This document shows, in pieces, positions 62,642 through 64,000 of a stretch of DNA of 64,000 nt. The first letter of the stretch is position 1. Every line of letters starts with the position of its first letter. Where the stretch lies: positions 372,001-436,000 of the forward strand of contig SNAP01000002.1 of assembly GCA_022496785.1 (NCBI GenBank). Direction: 5' to 3'. Source of the stretch: Marinilabiliaceae bacterium JC040. Its GTDB lineage: Bacteria > Bacteroidota > Bacteroidia > Bacteroidales > Marinifilaceae. The position numbers and the translations under genes were made by a program. The notes under the pieces are model-generated. The model saw only the letters and a program-made list of their open reading frames with translations, was not told where the DNA came from and did not search any database.

Positions 62642-62749
62642 ACGGATGATTTTAAGATTTAACTTATAATCTTAATCATTTGTTATTCATACATTTCTGT
62701 ACACCTTAATTGGTGAACACAGTACTTAGTATATCTTATTCTCATCCGT
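62642..62749 (+). ncRNA. Structured 5' leader, possible riboswitch-like element
   Basis: ACGGATGA (62642-62649) pairs perfectly with TCATCCGT (62742-62749). Inside are AAGATT/AATCTT (62654-62659 with 62668-62673) and CACC/GGTG (62702-62715). A further AGCC/GGCT hairpin precedes it at 62623-62638. The ATGA at 62646-62649 can pair instead with TCAT at 62676-62679 by extending the inner helix, so two exclusive folds exist. It lies in the leader of the GNAT-rsgA operon. No known family is recognised. Confidence 0.45.
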
Positions 62750-62822
62750 ATACTCAAAGATATTTTATAAAATTAATTGTAAATTACTATATACACTCTT
62801 ATATAGTATAAATTTGAATACA

Positions 62823-63368
62823 ATGAATATTAGTATTAGAAAATCAACAGATACAGATTTAAAAACACTTTTAGAGGTTAATCGTAAGGCTTTTAATAGT
62901 GATGTAGAACCACAATTAGTCAACAACCTTCTCAATGATGATACAGCATCACCTATATTATCTCTTGTTGCATGCAATGAAGAAAATATTGTAGGGCATA
63001 TACTCTTTTCTCGATGTACCTTGAATGGGAAAAATAATACGCCCACTATATATATATTAGCCCCACTTGCCATTCTACCTGAATACCAGAAAAAAGGAAT
63101 TGGTGGTATGCTAATTAACGAAGGACATAAGCAGCTTAAAAATATGCACGTAGATTTATCTTGCGTACTAGGACATATCGATTACTATCCACGCCACGGA
63201 TATATTAAAGATGCTAAATCTTTAGGTTACCACACAATGTATCCTATTCCAGAAGAGTGTAAAGATGCTTGGATGATTATAGAACTAAAAAAAGGGAGTT
63301 TAAAATCCTCAGGTGGTCGCGTAATCTGTCCTAAAGCATTAGATAAGGACGAATATTGGAGGGAATAA
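62823..63368 (+). CDS. GNAT N-acetyltransferase
   Basis: About 181 residues. The GNAT core has IVGHILFSRCTL, the acetyl-CoA loop LAPLAILPEYQKKGIGGMLI and the late VLGHIDYYPRHGY segment, typical of the YhbS-like group. The start is placed at ATG 62823; the frame also opens at TTG 62814. It is the first gene of an operon with rsgA (3-base gap). The substrate is unknown. Confidence 0.85.
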   Translation: MNISIRKSTDTDLKTLLEVNRKAFNSDVEPQLVNNLLNDDTASPILSLVACNEENIVGHILFSRCTLNGKNNTPTIYILAPLAILPEYQKKGIGGMLINEGHKQLKNMHVDLSCVLGHIDYYPRHGYIKDAKSLGYHTMYPIPEECKDAWMIIELKKGSLKSSGGRVICPKALDKDEYWRE

Positions 63369-63371
63369 AGT

Positions 63372-64000
63372 ATGGAGAATCTAAATAAATATGGATTAGA
63401 GTATTATATAAATACTCTTAAACTTGAAGGAATTAATAATAATATTGCCAGAGTACTATCTGTTAGTAAAACACAGTACACTATTATAACAGAAAATGGA
63501 TTACTAAAAGCTGAACTTACTGGTAATCTACTTAATTCTTTAAACACAGAAGATTATCCAAAGGTTGGTGATTGGTTAGAATATATCGACTTTGATAGTA
63601 CAGGTATAATAACTAAAATACTGCCAAGATATTCAGAACTTTATAGAAAGAAAGCAGGTAGAGATTTCTCTAAGCAGGTAATTGCAACAAATATAGATTG
63701 TGTATTTATCGTTCAGGGCTTAGACTCTAATTTTAATATTATGCGTTTAGAAAGGTATATAGCACAATCTATAGCTTGCGGAATTAAACCTATCATTATT
63801 CTAAATAAATGTGATTTAATAGAAGATAAACAGTTTTACCTTAAAGAGATTTCTAAACTACAGAGGGATATTGAAATATACTTTTGTTCTACTCTTACTA
63901 ATGAAGGAATTGAAGAAATCAAAAACAAGCTTCTTAAGAGTGCTGAGACATATATATTTGTTGGTTCATCTGGTGTAGGAAAGAGTTCTTTACTGAATAC
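63372..64000 (+). CDS. rsgA: Ribosome small subunit-dependent GTPase A, partial
   Basis: The gene runs past the window end; about 210 residues are visible. The N-terminal OB fold (KVGDWLEYIDFDSTGIIT, then RKKAGRDFSKQVIATNID) is followed by the circularly permuted GTPase order: G4 NKCDL first and G1 GSSGVGKSSLLN later, the hallmark of RsgA. It assists late 30S subunit maturation. The start ATG 63372 (MENLNKYGLEYY) lies 3 bases after the GNAT stop. The C-terminal zinc domain lies outside the window. Confidence 0.92.
   Translation, partial: MENLNKYGLEYYINTLKLEGINNNIARVLSVSKTQYTIITENGLLKAELTGNLLNSLNTEDYPKVGDWLEYIDFDSTGIITKILPRYSELYRKKAGRDFSKQVIATNIDCVFIVQGLDSNFNIMRLERYIAQSIACGIKPIIILNKCDLIEDKQFYLKEISKLQRDIEIYFCSTLTNEGIEEIKNKLLKSAETYIFVGSSGVGKSSLLN

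Overview
The window is strongly AT-rich chromosomal DNA from a member of the Bacteroidota, most likely an anaerobic Bacteroidales. Several things point there: promoters of the TTG-N19/20-TAnnTTTG type, an Lnb-type lipoprotein N-acyltransferase, SusC-like TonB-dependent receptors with an ECF sigma/FecR pair, exported proteins ending their signal peptide in AQ, and oxygen-sensitive enzymes such as a glycyl radical enzyme and GGGtGRT proteins. No plasmid or phage backbone is visible.

Layout. 1-7137 is a housekeeping block on the plus strand: truA-lnb-acyl-ACP thioesterase-rsmE as a tight operon, tRNA-Tyr and tRNA-Gly, an RNA methyltransferase, a sirtuin and mnmE. 7140-20200 is an accessory region. 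It holds a Septu-like AAA ATPase + HNH defence pair with a decayed third gene, a dead ISL3-family element with both inverted repeats, a small radical-SAM peptide (RiPP) system, orphan hypothetical genes, a DUF4268 relic and a HipBA toxin-antitoxin pair. The RiPP precursor is a 39-residue ORF that sits just upstream of its maturase.

20200-32640 is a mixed stretch: DUF3795, an AlaX-like editing protein, a peptidase/outer-membrane/AraC cluster, a BASS-type transporter, an M28 peptidase, a nitronate monooxygenase, a PKD lipoprotein and a lipocalin. A relic of an acyl-CoA carboxylase lies at 32711-32923. 33080-36723 is a four-gene locus (degenerate receiver, YaiO-like beta-barrel, helical-repeat membrane protein, GT2 synthase) that looks like a polysaccharide synthesis and export system. 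36727-48864 carries two CDF metal exporters, an ECF sigma/FecR/TonB-receptor/ferritin-like set, a Fur-family regulator, a soluble PAS histidine kinase, a preQ1 riboswitch with a queuosine-precursor transporter, and a PepSY membrane protein coupled to an exported HemD-like protein.

49087-51358 holds the NifU-like/GGGtGRT pair and a C_GCAxxG_C_C protein. 52257-56414 is an operon for reductive use of trans-4-hydroxy-L-proline: P5C reductase, HypD-type glycyl radical enzyme and its activase. The end carries fRMsr, a family-4 uracil-DNA glycosylase, a TonB-dependent receptor, a split HipBST-type toxin system, and a GNAT-rsgA operon behind a long structured leader. rsgA runs off the window edge.

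The best candidates for something new are the radical-SAM/SPASM maturase with its Arg-Pro tetrad precursor (12804-14439), the Septu-like ATPase with an internal domain duplication, the exported HemD-like protein, and two unassigned structured RNA elements (30254-30360 and 62642-62749). All family assignments come from reading motifs by eye; no database search was run.
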